Of a DNA stretch of 64,000 bases, positions 34,655-43,296 are shown piece by piece. The stretch is from positions 15,694 through 79,693 of the forward strand of contig CAZUQM010000032.1 in NCBI GenBank assembly GCA_964622545.1, written 5' to 3'. This DNA is from JAFGLZ01 sp964622545 (lineage in GTDB: Bacteria; Planctomycetota; Phycisphaerae; UBA1845; JAFGLZ01). Below the pieces are notes generated by a model, which searched no databases, was not told where the DNA came from, and worked only from the letters and a program-made list of their open reading frames with translations. How positions within the stretch are numbered: position 1 is the stretch's first letter; each line of letters starts with the position of its first letter. The position numbers and the translations under genes are program-made.

Positions 34655-35446
34655 ATGATCATGACACGGTATTTTTCGACAGGTAAAGCTGCCATAACTC
34701 CAAGACCCGGAGTGATGTGCATAGTACTTGCGCTGTGCTCCGCCCTTCTCTGCGGACACTTGTCATGTTCGGAACGTCCCGGCGATGCGGCAGCCATCAC
34801 CAAGACAGCCGAGGGCTGTGCGTCGCTGCGAGACCCCTTTGAGACCAATGCAATTGCACCGAATCTGGCGTTGCGTGCGGCGGCGGCCTATATTCGTGAA
34901 CTCGGCGAGCTTGATTCATTCCGAGCGCATATCGACATCGCGGCCCAATATCAAGCAGCAAGAAAGCTCCTGAAGTCCCAAGGCCCTCCGGAAACGAAAG
35001 CCCCCCTTATCCTCCGTGGCGTCCACTGGAAGAAGGAGGAAGATGGAGAACAGCGCGTCTATGTTGAGGCATTGAGTATGAACCGAGAGCTGTATCGGGT
35101 CCTGTTCTGGTTCATGATGGGTCCTCGCAAATACGTTGTGTGTTTCGAAGACCGTCTTGAGGAGAAGGCATCAAGCTACGTGCACAGCAGAGGATTTCTC
35201 ATGAAGCGCCTAGCTGACAATGACATGGACAGGATGGCGCAAGAGGATGAGTTTGGAGTTCACTGGGTGAAGTGCCAAGAGAAGTCCGAGCGGACCCTGG
35301 AATGGGACGAGATACCATGGCCGCAGGATGAGAAGACCGAAGTATACGTGTCCGTTGAGGACCGAAACGGGATGATGAGCGGTTGCACACGAGTGTACAA
35401 AGTGCCTCCTCCGCACCTATCGCCGACGGCCAGAGAACGTGAATGA
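34655..35446 (+). CDS. Hypothetical exported protein, lower GC than its neighbours
   Basis: The 263-residue product has an N-terminal segment with a hydrophobic core (MCIVLALCSALLCGHLSC) that ends in a Cys able to serve as a lipobox. It then reads as a mixed alpha/beta soluble protein rich in Glu, Lys and Arg (LILRGVHWKKEEDGEQRVYV, VLFWFMMGPRKYVVCFEDR). No family is recognised. The ATG at 34655 lies about 10 bp after GGAAGG; ATG 34715 is an alternative. Codon use and base composition are clearly less GC-rich than in the flanking genes, and REP-like inverted repeats lie on both sides, so it was probably acquired as a small cassette. Confidence 0.65.
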   Translation: MIMTRYFSTGKAAITPRPGVMCIVLALCSALLCGHLSCSERPGDAAAITKTAEGCASLRDPFETNAIAPNLALRAAAAYIRELGELDSFRAHIDIAAQYQAARKLLKSQGPPETKAPLILRGVHWKKEEDGEQRVYVEALSMNRELYRVLFWFMMGPRKYVVCFEDRLEEKASSYVHSRGFLMKRLADNDMDRMAQEDEFGVHWVKCQEKSERTLEWDEIPWPQDEKTEVYVSVEDRNGMMSGCTRVYKVPPPHLSPTARERE

Positions 35447-35531
35447 GCGTGAGTGTGGTTGTGACAAAGGTGTCAGGTGGAAAAAGGTTCCTGACACTTT
35501 CGCTCATTTCCACTAACCACACTCGCGTTCG
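35445..35531. repeat. REP-like nested inverted repeats, right of the lower-GC gene
   Basis: Inner arms GTGTCAGG (35470-35477) and CCTGACAC (35490-35497) are nested in outer arms GAGCGTGAGTGTGGTT (35445-35460) and AACCACACTCGCGTTC (35516-35531). Together they can fold into one long interrupted hairpin directly after the stop codon, which could also end transcription. Confidence 0.65.
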
Positions 35532-35598
35532 TCTGCTACGCTTGATGGCGTTGTCGGCTGCGTAACCCTCACGGCGGCACATGGGAAGGGAGCGTGGG

Positions 35599-36273
35599 AT
35601 GCACGTGCGAGTCTATCTCCTGATCGCCTCGGTCGCCGTCGCGACCGCACCGGCCATGTCCGTTCCGATCGATTACACCTTTGACGCAACGGGCGGCTCG
35701 GTCGAGCTCGTCGTGCCGATACTCGGTTCCTGGACGAGTGGCCTGGACGGCAGCTTCGCCATCACCCTCGACGACGAAGACGGCCAGATCGGCCCGCCGG
35801 ACACCGCGCTCCTGCTCGACGCGGACCTCTTCAACACCGATGACATGGTCCAAGTGGCCTATCCCGACACGACCTTCGCCATCGAAGCTGGCGATGCGCG
35901 GTTTCTCGATGTCACGCAGGCCGCACCCGGTGTCCTCGGCGCGGGCGGTGAGGTCACCGTCGAGGCCAGCCTCTACGCCGACGTGACCATGGTCGTAAGC
36001 GGCGGACTCAACACGACCGTCGAGCCCCAGTCGTGGGCCGACCAGCCAGCGGATGTCTCGATGAGTCTTCTCACTTCGGGCCCCGAGGACGAGGTCCTCA
36101 CGGCCGAGCTCGACGGTGCCTTCACCTGGACCATCCTCATGGGCACGCAGGGCGGCGGGCTCATCCCCGTTCCGCTCGAGGTCACCATTCACGTTGAGGG
36201 GACGGCGCACGTCGTTCCCGACCCCACTTTCCTCGGACCGATCGCGTTGGGCCTAGGCGGCGGCGGGGCCTAG
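35599..36273 (+). CDS. PEP-CTERM-like secreted protein whose sorting signal is cut by TAG
   Basis: The 224-residue product starts with a signal peptide (MHVRVYLLIASVAVATAPAMS) after AGGGAG. The body is acidic and beta-rich, as in PEP-CTERM surface proteins. The C-terminus reads VPDPTFLGPIALGLGGGGA, the Pro-x-Pro plus hydrophobic part of a PEP-CTERM tail, then TAG at 36271-36273. The frame continues LRRRRDRLG to a second TAG at 36301-36303, and that Arg cluster is exactly what should follow. As encoded, the signal lacks its basic end, so exosortase recognition would probably fail and the protein be released. It may be a nonsense mutant or a readthrough gene. Two exosortase-associated genes lie at 26-29 kb. 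Confidence 0.75.
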   Translation: MHVRVYLLIASVAVATAPAMSVPIDYTFDATGGSVELVVPILGSWTSGLDGSFAITLDDEDGQIGPPDTALLLDADLFNTDDMVQVAYPDTTFAIEAGDARFLDVTQAAPGVLGAGGEVTVEASLYADVTMVVSGGLNTTVEPQSWADQPADVSMSLLTSGPEDEVLTAELDGAFTWTILMGTQGGGLIPVPLEVTIHVEGTAHVVPDPTFLGPIALGLGGGGA

Positions 36274-36348
36274 CTGCGCCGCCGCCGCGACCGGTTGGGC
36301 TAGCCGGCCGCCAGGCACGCGACGCCCCCGCTTCCTCGACAAGGGGAG

Positions 36349-37539
36349 CTACGTCTCCTCGTCCGACCCGTTCAGCTCGCCGGCCTTGGAGAGCTGCCAT
36401 CGGGCCACGGGCGGTCCGGTGATCTCGAAGAGGACGGTCGTGGCGATCACCAGGGGTAGCACGCTTTCGCCGTGTTGGGGCATCTCCTCTTGGGCCAGCA
36501 GGGCGAAGCCGAGCGCGACACCGGCCTGGGGGAGGATGCAGAAGCCGATACGCTGTCGGACGGCCTTCGGCGCCCCCGACAGCCAACCGCCGACGTAGCC
36601 GCCGGAGACGAGGCCGACGGCGCGGCCCACGACGTAGGCGGCCCCGACCAGGCCCATCGCGCCCAGGGCGCCGAGGTCGAACCGAAACCCGGCCAAGATG
36701 AAGAACACCGCGAGGAACGGCTCGCTGACGCCCTCGATGGCGTGGAAGGGACGGGCGTCGTCGCCCGCCCGCCAGGCCAGGACGCTGCCGACGGTCATCG
36801 AGGTCAAGAGATACGAGACCTCCAAGGCCGTCGCGATACCCGCGGCGAGGAAGACAAAGCCGGCGGCTTCGATCAAGGTCGGCTCGCCGCTGCGGACGCG
36901 CTTGGCGATCCAGGCCATAGGCAGCCCTATCGCCGCGCCGAGCAGGACCGCGCCGCCGACCTCCCACACCCCGCGAAGCAACTGCATCGTATCGGCGCCG
37001 GCGCCGGCAACGGCCTGGGCGATGACGAACAGAACGCTGAACAAGACCACCCCGGCCGCGTCATCAATGGCGACGACGCCCAGAAGCGTGTCCGTGAGCG
37101 GGCCTTTGGCCTGGCCCTCGCGGACGGTTTCGAAGATGGCCGCCGGGGCCGAAGCCGGTGCGATGCCGGCCAACAGCAGCGCCAGCGGCAAGGGGGCTCC
37201 GGCGAGCAAGGAGGCGCCGAACACGATGAGAGAGGCCATGACGACCTCGCCCGTCATGACCACGAAGACGGCCTTGCCGTGCTTGCGGAGGCCTTTGCCC
37301 ACGAGGCGCTCGCCGAGGAGAAAGCCGACCATGGCCAGGGCCATGTGGGCGACCATGGAAAACCATGCCTGCACGGTGTCGGGCACGATGTCGAATACGG
37401 ACGGGCCGCACAAGGCCCCGAGGATCAGCAGGATCGTTACGCGTGGGATGTGAATCCAGGGGGCCGTCATGTGGGCCACGTACCCCGCCAACAGAAGCAG
37501 ACCCAACGCGACCAGCGGCAAGGCTTCAGTCGATTCCAT
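36349..37539 (-). CDS. Cation:proton antiporter (CPA2/NhaP-type membrane protein)
   Basis: The 396-residue protein has about 12 membrane helices and lies in the inner membrane, where it would exchange Na+ or K+ for protons. The ion-binding Asp-Asp is visible in GVVAIDDAAGVVLFS, and unwound-helix features in LLAGIAPASAPAAIFETV fit the NapA/NhaA fold. There is no C-terminal TrkA-N domain, so it is the short form. The ATG at 37539 has GGGAG upstream; a TTG precedes it. It converges with the PEP-CTERM-like gene across about 45 bp. Confidence 0.85.
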   Translation of the reverse strand: MESTEALPLVALGLLLLAGYVAHMTAPWIHIPRVTILLILGALCGPSVFDIVPDTVQAWFSMVAHMALAMVGFLLGERLVGKGLRKHGKAVFVVMTGEVVMASLIVFGASLLAGAPLPLALLLAGIAPASAPAAIFETVREGQAKGPLTDTLLGVVAIDDAAGVVLFSVLFVIAQAVAGAGADTMQLLRGVWEVGGAVLLGAAIGLPMAWIAKRVRSGEPTLIEAAGFVFLAAGIATALEVSYLLTSMTVGSVLAWRAGDDARPFHAIEGVSEPFLAVFFILAGFRFDLGALGAMGLVGAAYVVGRAVGLVSGGYVGGWLSGAPKAVRQRIGFCILPQAGVALGFALLAQEEMPQHGESVLPLVIATTVLFEITGPPVARWQLSKAGELNGSDEET

Positions 37540-37820
37540 CAACGGCTCCCTGTCTTCGGCGGGCTACCCGGGTTGGCGCGTCTGTCGCTCCGGGTCACGA
37601 GTCGTCCTCGCGCGGCGCGATCGATGGTGCTGACCATTCCCACAGCGCGCGGCCTTCGCGCCACAGAAAAGAGGTCTCGGGGGGATGAGTCCGCGCTTAG
37701 GAATAGATGAACACCTGCTAATGCGTGGTCGTTGGAGGCCATCGTGGTGCGGCGCGAATGGCTCTGGAGCGACCGCGGGGCGGATTGACCTGTCGGTCGG
37801 GGGTACCTACGATCGCTTCA

Positions 37821-39020
37821 ATGGCGACGAGGGTTCTGAGACACGGCGATCGTCAGGGGTGGGGGGGCACGACGCTTGGTGTGCGCGCGACACTCGTTTG
37901 GCTGGCGCTGGTGATCGTGGCCGGGTGCGAGCGGCCGCAGCGGGTGCCGCAGCCGGAGCCGTTCGAGGTCGAGCGGGACGCGTGGCGGTTCGGCCGAGCC
38001 GAAGGCGAGATCATCCGGACGCCGAACTACAAGATCCACGCGACGATCCAGGATCCACAGTTGCTGCTGGTGCTGCCGAACTTCCTCGAGACGGCGCGGC
38101 TGCTCTATCGCGAGCTGCTGCCGACCGAGACGAACGGCCGGGGGCAGAGCAACCTCTATCTGTTCAACACGCGGAACGAATGGGACCGCTTCACGCGGGC
38201 GTTCTCACCGGGCCGGTCAGACATCTACCTGCGGATCCGGTCGGGCGGGTACGCCGAGGCCAAGGGCACGGTGATCTATCGGCTGCCGCGTCGTTACTAC
38301 ACGATGGCGGTGATTGCGCACGAATGCTTCCACATGTACGTCTTCCAGCATTACGACGTCCGAGACGTGCCGCCGTGGCTGAACGAGGGCCTGGCGTGCT
38401 ACTGCGAGGGGCATGAATGGCGTGGCCGTCGGCCGGTCTTCACGCCGGGCGAGAACCTGTTCCGGATGAACTCGGTCCGCCGGGCGCTGGCCAAGGGCTC
38501 ACTGCTGGAGCTCGAGGAGCTGCTGGGCACCAACGCGGGCAAGATGGTCCGCTACACGCCGCAGCGGGTGAGCACGTACTACGCGCAGGCGTGGTCGCTG
38601 GTGACGTTCCTGATCCATGGTGAGACGTACAGCGAGTCGTTCGCGCGGCTCCGTGAGGAACTGGGGACCGAACAGATGCGCACCCGCCTGAACGGCTACC
38701 TGGCGGCGAACCCGACGTGGCGCGGCCGACCGATCGGCAAGGGCGAGGCCCTGTTCCGGGCGTATATCACCGACGACCTCGAGCGCTTCAGCGCCGAGCA
38801 CAACGTCTGGCTTCAGAAGAAGGCGGGGCTGAAGGACGAGCCGTGGGACATCTTCGGCCGGGGCGGCGCGGCCGATTCGTCCGATACCCGCTTGGCGGCT
38901 TGCCGTCTCAGGCCGTCGGCGTCACAGCCACGTCCATCTGCGCACCTCGAAGACGGCTCTTACCGACGCACCCGTCTCGGCACCGGCCCGTTGTCGCCCA
39001 AGAGCAGCACCTTGCGGTAG
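37821..39020 (+). CDS. Lipoprotein zinc metalloprotease-like protein (HExxH, DUF1570-like)
   Basis: The 399-residue product has a lipoprotein signal (TLVWLALVIVAGC, lipobox VAGC). The gluzincin zinc site is complete: HECFH, with the third ligand Glu in WLNEGLACY 24 residues later. YTMAVIAHECFHMYVF and the following RVSTYYAQAWSLVTFL match the DUF1570-type peptidase-like proteins of planctomycetes. A GTG at 37881, next to the signal, is an alternative start. The last 50 residues are low-complexity and basic, and the gene overlaps the convergent BNR_4 gene by 61 bp, so the end may not be functional. Confidence 0.75.
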   Translation: MATRVLRHGDRQGWGGTTLGVRATLVWLALVIVAGCERPQRVPQPEPFEVERDAWRFGRAEGEIIRTPNYKIHATIQDPQLLLVLPNFLETARLLYRELLPTETNGRGQSNLYLFNTRNEWDRFTRAFSPGRSDIYLRIRSGGYAEAKGTVIYRLPRRYYTMAVIAHECFHMYVFQHYDVRDVPPWLNEGLACYCEGHEWRGRRPVFTPGENLFRMNSVRRALAKGSLLELEELLGTNAGKMVRYTPQRVSTYYAQAWSLVTFLIHGETYSESFARLREELGTEQMRTRLNGYLAANPTWRGRPIGKGEALFRAYITDDLERFSAEHNVWLQKKAGLKDEPWDIFGRGGAADSSDTRLAACRLRPSASQPRPSAHLEDGSYRRTRLGTGPLSPKSSTLR

Positions 39021-40312
39021 AGGTGGGGCAGGTCCCTCCGGCATTCGGCGGCGACGACGCAGGCATCCGTGTGGGCGTTCCTGACGAGCGCGCCGATCAG
39101 GAACCGTGTGCGGGGGGCGGAGATCAGGCGGCGGGTCTTCGTCCAGGTCAAACCGCCGTCGGTCGTCTTCCACCATCCGACCTCGCCCCGACCTCCGACG
39201 GACCGGGTCAGCAGAATCCGGACCACCTTGGGTGAGTCGATGAGCAGGTCGGCGTCGGTCACGCCGGCCTCGGGTGCCACGGCCACCGGTTCCTGCCATC
39301 GGTCTCCCTGCCAGCGGTAGTAGCGGAGCGTGCCGCCCTGTTCGAACGTGACGTGCGGTCGGCCGGTCTCGTCCATGCCGCAGGTCCCCCGCTTGGACCT
39401 CCGACGCCCGGTATCGCAGACCAGCGTATCTCGGTCGGCGACCTCCTTGGTGACGGGGACCTCCAAGGCCCGGCCGCGGGCGTTCCGCCACGAGTCGTCG
39501 GCGCAGTCCATCTGCATGTAATAGCCGTTGTGGCGATCCTTGGTGTGACCGCGGACCCGGCAGGGGTGGTAGACGTAGCAAGCGGCGACGGTGTCGCCCT
39601 TGCCTTTGCCGAACCAGGCGTACCACGCATCGTGAAGGTTGCGGTCTTCCTGTCGGGCCTTGTGTTTCAGGACGGAGACGGGCGGGTCGAACGTTCGGGC
39701 GTCGTCGGTCGACTTCTGGTAGACCCAGTCGCTGCGGTGGGAGCCGTGGCGGTAGAAGAGATAGATGTCGCCGTCGTCCATCTTGACGAACTGGCTGTAG
39801 GTCCCGAAGGGCGAGATGTTGTCGAGAAGCCGCCAGTCGGTGATGTCCTCCGGGCGGGCGGTGACCATGTGGGTCTGCTTGCCGGAGCCCGAGGTGCCGA
39901 GCGTGTTGTTCCCGAGGCGCCAGGAGCCGCCGTGCCCACCAAAGACGACGTGGATGGCGCCCTTGCCGTCGACGATGAGGGCCGGACGGCCGTGGTTGTC
40001 GACCTGGTCGGGGTCCGTTGGGTCGGGCACCTTTCCCATGGGGTTGAGCCCGGCGCGGACGGGGCCGGTCCATGCCTTCCTGTCGTGGTGGTAGGCGCAG
40101 ACGTAGGGGTCCTCGTGCGGACCCTGGTAGGCGATGTAGGTCACGCCATGGTGGTGCTCGGCGCAGGGATGCTGCAGCGTCGAGAGCGGATTGCCGTAGC
40201 CGTTGTCGGCGAAATGGTCGGTCGTTTCCGCGGCGCAAAGTGTTGCGTTGGCGAGCCAGGGCAGGACGACCAGGACAGGCAGCGTGCGCGTGGCGGGACT
40301 CTTTCTGTGCAA
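38960..40312 (-). CDS. Exported BNR_4-type beta-propeller protein (possible polysaccharide lyase or glycosidase)
   Basis: The 450-residue secreted protein is recognised from its opening NPLSTLQHPCAEHHHGVTYI, GRPALIVDGKGAIHVVFGGH and YSQFVKMDDGDIYLFYRHGS, typical of the BNR_4 family that includes ulvan lyases of the PL24/25 kind. His and Tyr/Arg residues at the propeller centre (HHHG, GGHGGS, YRHGSHR) could be catalytic, but lyase activity is not proved. One Asp-box (TTDGGLTW) is near the end. The best start is TTG at 40312, with GGGGAGG 6 bp upstream, just before the signal peptide (RTLPVLVVLPWLANATLCAA); the frame is open to 40555 but that part is not protein-like. Confidence 0.75.
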   Translation of the reverse strand: MHRKSPATRTLPVLVVLPWLANATLCAAETTDHFADNGYGNPLSTLQHPCAEHHHGVTYIAYQGPHEDPYVCAYHHDRKAWTGPVRAGLNPMGKVPDPTDPDQVDNHGRPALIVDGKGAIHVVFGGHGGSWRLGNNTLGTSGSGKQTHMVTARPEDITDWRLLDNISPFGTYSQFVKMDDGDIYLFYRHGSHRSDWVYQKSTDDARTFDPPVSVLKHKARQEDRNLHDAWYAWFGKGKGDTVAACYVYHPCRVRGHTKDRHNGYYMQMDCADDSWRNARGRALEVPVTKEVADRDTLVCDTGRRRSKRGTCGMDETGRPHVTFEQGGTLRYYRWQGDRWQEPVAVAPEAGVTDADLLIDSPKVVRILLTRSVGGRGEVGWWKTTDGGLTWTKTRRLISAPRTRFLIGALVRNAHTDACVVAAECRRDLPHLYRKVLLLGDNGPVPRRVRR

Positions 40313-40539
40313 AGGGACCTCCCCGGCTCGGAGCGGACCAAGGCGTTGGGTCCGGTGAGCAGAACCTCCATCTTCCGATGTGTCTGGTCGCCAGGCAAGG
40401 TGAGGTGGGGCGCCGGCGGCCTCCACGCCGTGGGCACGGGGTCTCCCGTTCGCCCACGACACAGGTCGTCGTTGAGGCGCAAAGGCTTGCATCTCAAGTT
40501 GCCGGGTGGCATGGCTTGTGTGATCTTGTCGTTGCACGG

Positions 40540-40660
40540 CCTGGTCGTCCGACACACCTGCCTCTGTCGGCTTCTCGGCTTCGTTGGCGCCGTCGGCGAC
40601 GCGACCGTCAACGAGCGTTGCTGCTGCAGTGCTCCAACAACACGGCTCCCTGACGCTGCT
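40540..40660 (-). repeat. Dispersed intergenic repeat, family 1, copy B
   Basis: On the minus strand CGTCAGGGAGCCGTGTTG, GCAGCAACGCTCGTTGAC, GTCGCGTCGCCGACGGC and GTGTCGGACGACC follow in the family order. The core is 40589-40605. The copy lies in the 540-bp gap between two divergent carbohydrate genes; the rest of that gap holds no gene. Confidence 0.75.
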
Positions 40661-40855
40661 CGGGTAGGCGTAGCGCCCTCCTGATGGGAGCCGACAAGAG
40701 CACGCTTGGCGGTGTAGTGGGGCGGTCCGGCACCGGCATCCCTGTCTTGCGAGACGCGCTCGACCGGGGGCGTTATGCTGACCTTATGCGAGTCATGCCT
40801 TGGACGGTCCGCGCGGACCGGTCGGGTCGGCGTTTCAAACGATGAGGACCGGTAG

Positions 40856-42946
40856 ATGGTGGAACGAGCAGGGATGAGTCGGCGCGGGTTCCTTGCCTCC
40901 GCGGCCGGTGGGGCGGCGGGAATGGCCCTCGGCTCCACGCGCGCGTCCGCGGGCGAGCCGGAGCCCCGGGGCGATACGGTGCGCTCGGCGCCGCTGGCGA
41001 TGTGGGCGCTGACGGGCACGTTGGAGTCCGACGTGCTCCGTAGGCAGCTCGACGCGTACGCGGGCGCGGGTTGGGGCGTGTTGCTGTATCCGCGTTGGGG
41101 CTTGGAGCTGGAGTATCTCGGCGGGGCGTTCCTGGAGCGCATCCGGTTCATCGTCGAGCAGGCGGCCGACAGACGGATGGAGGTGTGGCTCTATGACGAG
41201 TTCACCTGGCCCAGCGGGCATGCCAAGGGGTTGGTGACGCGGGGCAGGCCGGACTTGCGGGCACAGCTGCTTTGCGTGGAGCGCGACGGGCGGAGTCGCA
41301 TCGAGGGGGTGGACGGCAGTGCGAATCTCCTCATGCCGGCCGCGACGCAGCGGTTCATCGAGGTCACGCACGGGCGCTATGCCGAGGCGGTCGGCGAGTA
41401 CTTCGGCACGACGGTGCGTGCGATCTTCACCGACGAGCCCTCGCTGGCGCATCAGCATCGCGGCGGTAAGGCCGACGAGGGCTCGTGGCGGCTGGCGTGG
41501 TCGGCGGAGATGGACAAGGCGCTGGGCGGCGACTTCCGCCGGCGGCTGGCCAAGGCCCGCGACGTGGCGGGATGGTCCGGCTGGCGGGACTACTGGGCGG
41601 CGTACGCTCGGACGTTCCGCGACGCCTGGGTCGCGCCGATATCGTCGTGGTGCGAGGCCCGCCGGATCCACATGACGGGCCACTTCCTGGGTGAGGGCAG
41701 CTTCGGCTCGCAGGTGGCGTACAACGGCAGCCTTCGGCTTCAGCAGCGAACGATGGGCCTTCCGGGCATCGACGAGATCCGGACGCGAACGGGCGTGGGC
41801 CGATGCGAGGCCTTGACGCTGGCCTCGATGAGCGAGCTGCCCGGCCGGGAGCGGATGGCCGAGGTGTTCGCCACGGGCCCGCCGAGCATGAAGCTCGAGA
41901 CGATGCGGAAGATGGTGGACCTGTGCTCGACGTGCGGCATAAGCCGGTACGTCATGGCGATCTGTCCGGTGGACCTCCGCGGCGGGTTCTACAAGCGGTC
42001 GTACTTGGGCATTCACGGGCCCCAGCAACCGTGGTTCCGCCAGTGCGCCCGGCCGTTTGCGGAGTACGTCGCCGAGGCGGCGGTGCGAGCGCAGGCCGCG
42101 AGGCCGTTGAACGTGCCCTGGCCGGACGAGGAGGAGCTCTGGGCCCACGCCGGGCCAGACCCGAAGCGATCGAAGGCGCTCGGCGGGATGACCGAGCGCT
42201 TCCGTGCCGCGGCGCGTGAGGCGATTCGGGCGCGGTTGAAGCCGCCGCCGGTGGCCGAGCGGGTGGCGACCACGCAGAGAGTCCAGGGGCTGCGGTGGCG
42301 GTTCGGGCCGGTGGGATTGAACTCGATACGCGTGGACGATCCGACCGTGGCGGTGGTGGCACGACCGAGCAAGGCGGAGCTGTCGATACAGATGAAGCTG
42401 GTGCGCGCGCTGCGGATCAACGGCAAGTCTGTGGACCTTACGGCCGCGCCGGTGGATCGCGGGTTCGACCTGAGCTATCGGCGTGTGACGGTCACGGATC
42501 TGCTGCGGGAAGGCCAGAACCGGCTCGAGGCCGACCTGGTCGAGCCGAAGCCGCTGCGGTTCTTGCCGGCGATGATCCTGTGGGGCGACTTCGCGGTGGA
42601 CGGCGAGGGGCGTCTGATCGCGCCGCCCGAGCTGATCGCGTTGGGCGACTGGCGGCAGCAAGGGTATCCGGCGCTGTGCGGCACGGGTCGGTATCGAACG
42701 GAGGTGGACTTCCGTTCGCCGCCACGCCTGGCGGTGCTGGACACGAACGCGCAGCCGGCGCGGGTGATCCTCAACGGCAAGGACCTGGGGCTTCGTCCGT
42801 GGCCGCCGACGCGGTTCGACCTGCGGGGCGCGGCGCGGGCCGGTCGTAACGAGATGATCGTGGAGGTCACGTCGACGCTGGGACACCTGTTCGACCCGGA
42901 GCGGTCCCCGACGATCGGGCTCATCGGTCTGCGGTTTGAGGGATGA
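40856..42946 (+). CDS. Tat-exported GH106-like (alpha-L-rhamnosidase family) glycoside hydrolase
   Basis: The 696-residue protein begins with a twin-arginine signal (MSRRGFLASAAGGAAGMALG), so it is folded before export. Residues about 45-400 read as a TIM barrel of the GH106 type: GVLLYPRWGLELEYLG, VWLYDEFTWPSGHAKG and AIFTDEPSLAHQH, where the two Glu residues are candidate catalytic acids. The C-terminal 200 residues are beta-sandwich domains with galactose-binding-like features (RVILNGKDLGLRPWPPTRFD). At about 700 residues it is shorter than most GH106 enzymes (about 1000). GAGG lies 8 bp before the ATG at 40856; ATG 40874 is an alternative closer to the Tat motif. Confidence 0.75.
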   Translation: MVERAGMSRRGFLASAAGGAAGMALGSTRASAGEPEPRGDTVRSAPLAMWALTGTLESDVLRRQLDAYAGAGWGVLLYPRWGLELEYLGGAFLERIRFIVEQAADRRMEVWLYDEFTWPSGHAKGLVTRGRPDLRAQLLCVERDGRSRIEGVDGSANLLMPAATQRFIEVTHGRYAEAVGEYFGTTVRAIFTDEPSLAHQHRGGKADEGSWRLAWSAEMDKALGGDFRRRLAKARDVAGWSGWRDYWAAYARTFRDAWVAPISSWCEARRIHMTGHFLGEGSFGSQVAYNGSLRLQQRTMGLPGIDEIRTRTGVGRCEALTLASMSELPGRERMAEVFATGPPSMKLETMRKMVDLCSTCGISRYVMAICPVDLRGGFYKRSYLGIHGPQQPWFRQCARPFAEYVAEAAVRAQAARPLNVPWPDEEELWAHAGPDPKRSKALGGMTERFRAAAREAIRARLKPPPVAERVATTQRVQGLRWRFGPVGLNSIRVDDPTVAVVARPSKAELSIQMKLVRALRINGKSVDLTAAPVDRGFDLSYRRVTVTDLLREGQNRLEADLVEPKPLRFLPAMILWGDFAVDGEGRLIAPPELIALGDWRQQGYPALCGTGRYRTEVDFRSPPRLAVLDTNAQPARVILNGKDLGLRPWPPTRFDLRGAARAGRNEMIVEVTSTLGHLFDPERSPTIGLIGLRFEG

Positions 42947-42997
42947 GAGGCTGCGTCCAGAGCCGAGCCCTCAAGAACAAGGGTGGCTTGATGCGGG

Positions 42998-43110
42998 TCG
43001 TCCAAGACAGATGAATCTGTCGGCGTTCCAGCTTCGCTGCCGCCGTCGGAGACGCGACGGTGCAGATCCGTGCTTCAGAGACGCCACTGTGAAGAGTCGT
43101 ACTTCTCTCC
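42998..43110 (-). repeat. Dispersed intergenic repeat, family 1, copy C
   Basis: On the minus strand ACCGTCGCGTCTCCGACGGC (core 43042-43058) is followed by GCAGCGAAGCTGGAACGCC and GATTCATCTGTCTTGGACGACC, the family order. It occupies part of the 350-bp gap before the TPR gene; the rest shows no gene. Confidence 0.75.
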
Positions 43111-43296
43111 AAAGGTGACTTTCATCTGACGAGTCGAAGGATTGTCTGATCGCTTCGAGCATCCAAGGGAGCATGGCCTCGTTCTTTGGCGCGTCATGCT
43201 CGCGGAGGGCCTCGGGCCTTGGTCGCGGGCGTGGCCGATGTCGGTTTCTCACGGGCGAGCCGATGGGCTTTCCTGAGCCGAAGGATGGGCAGCATC

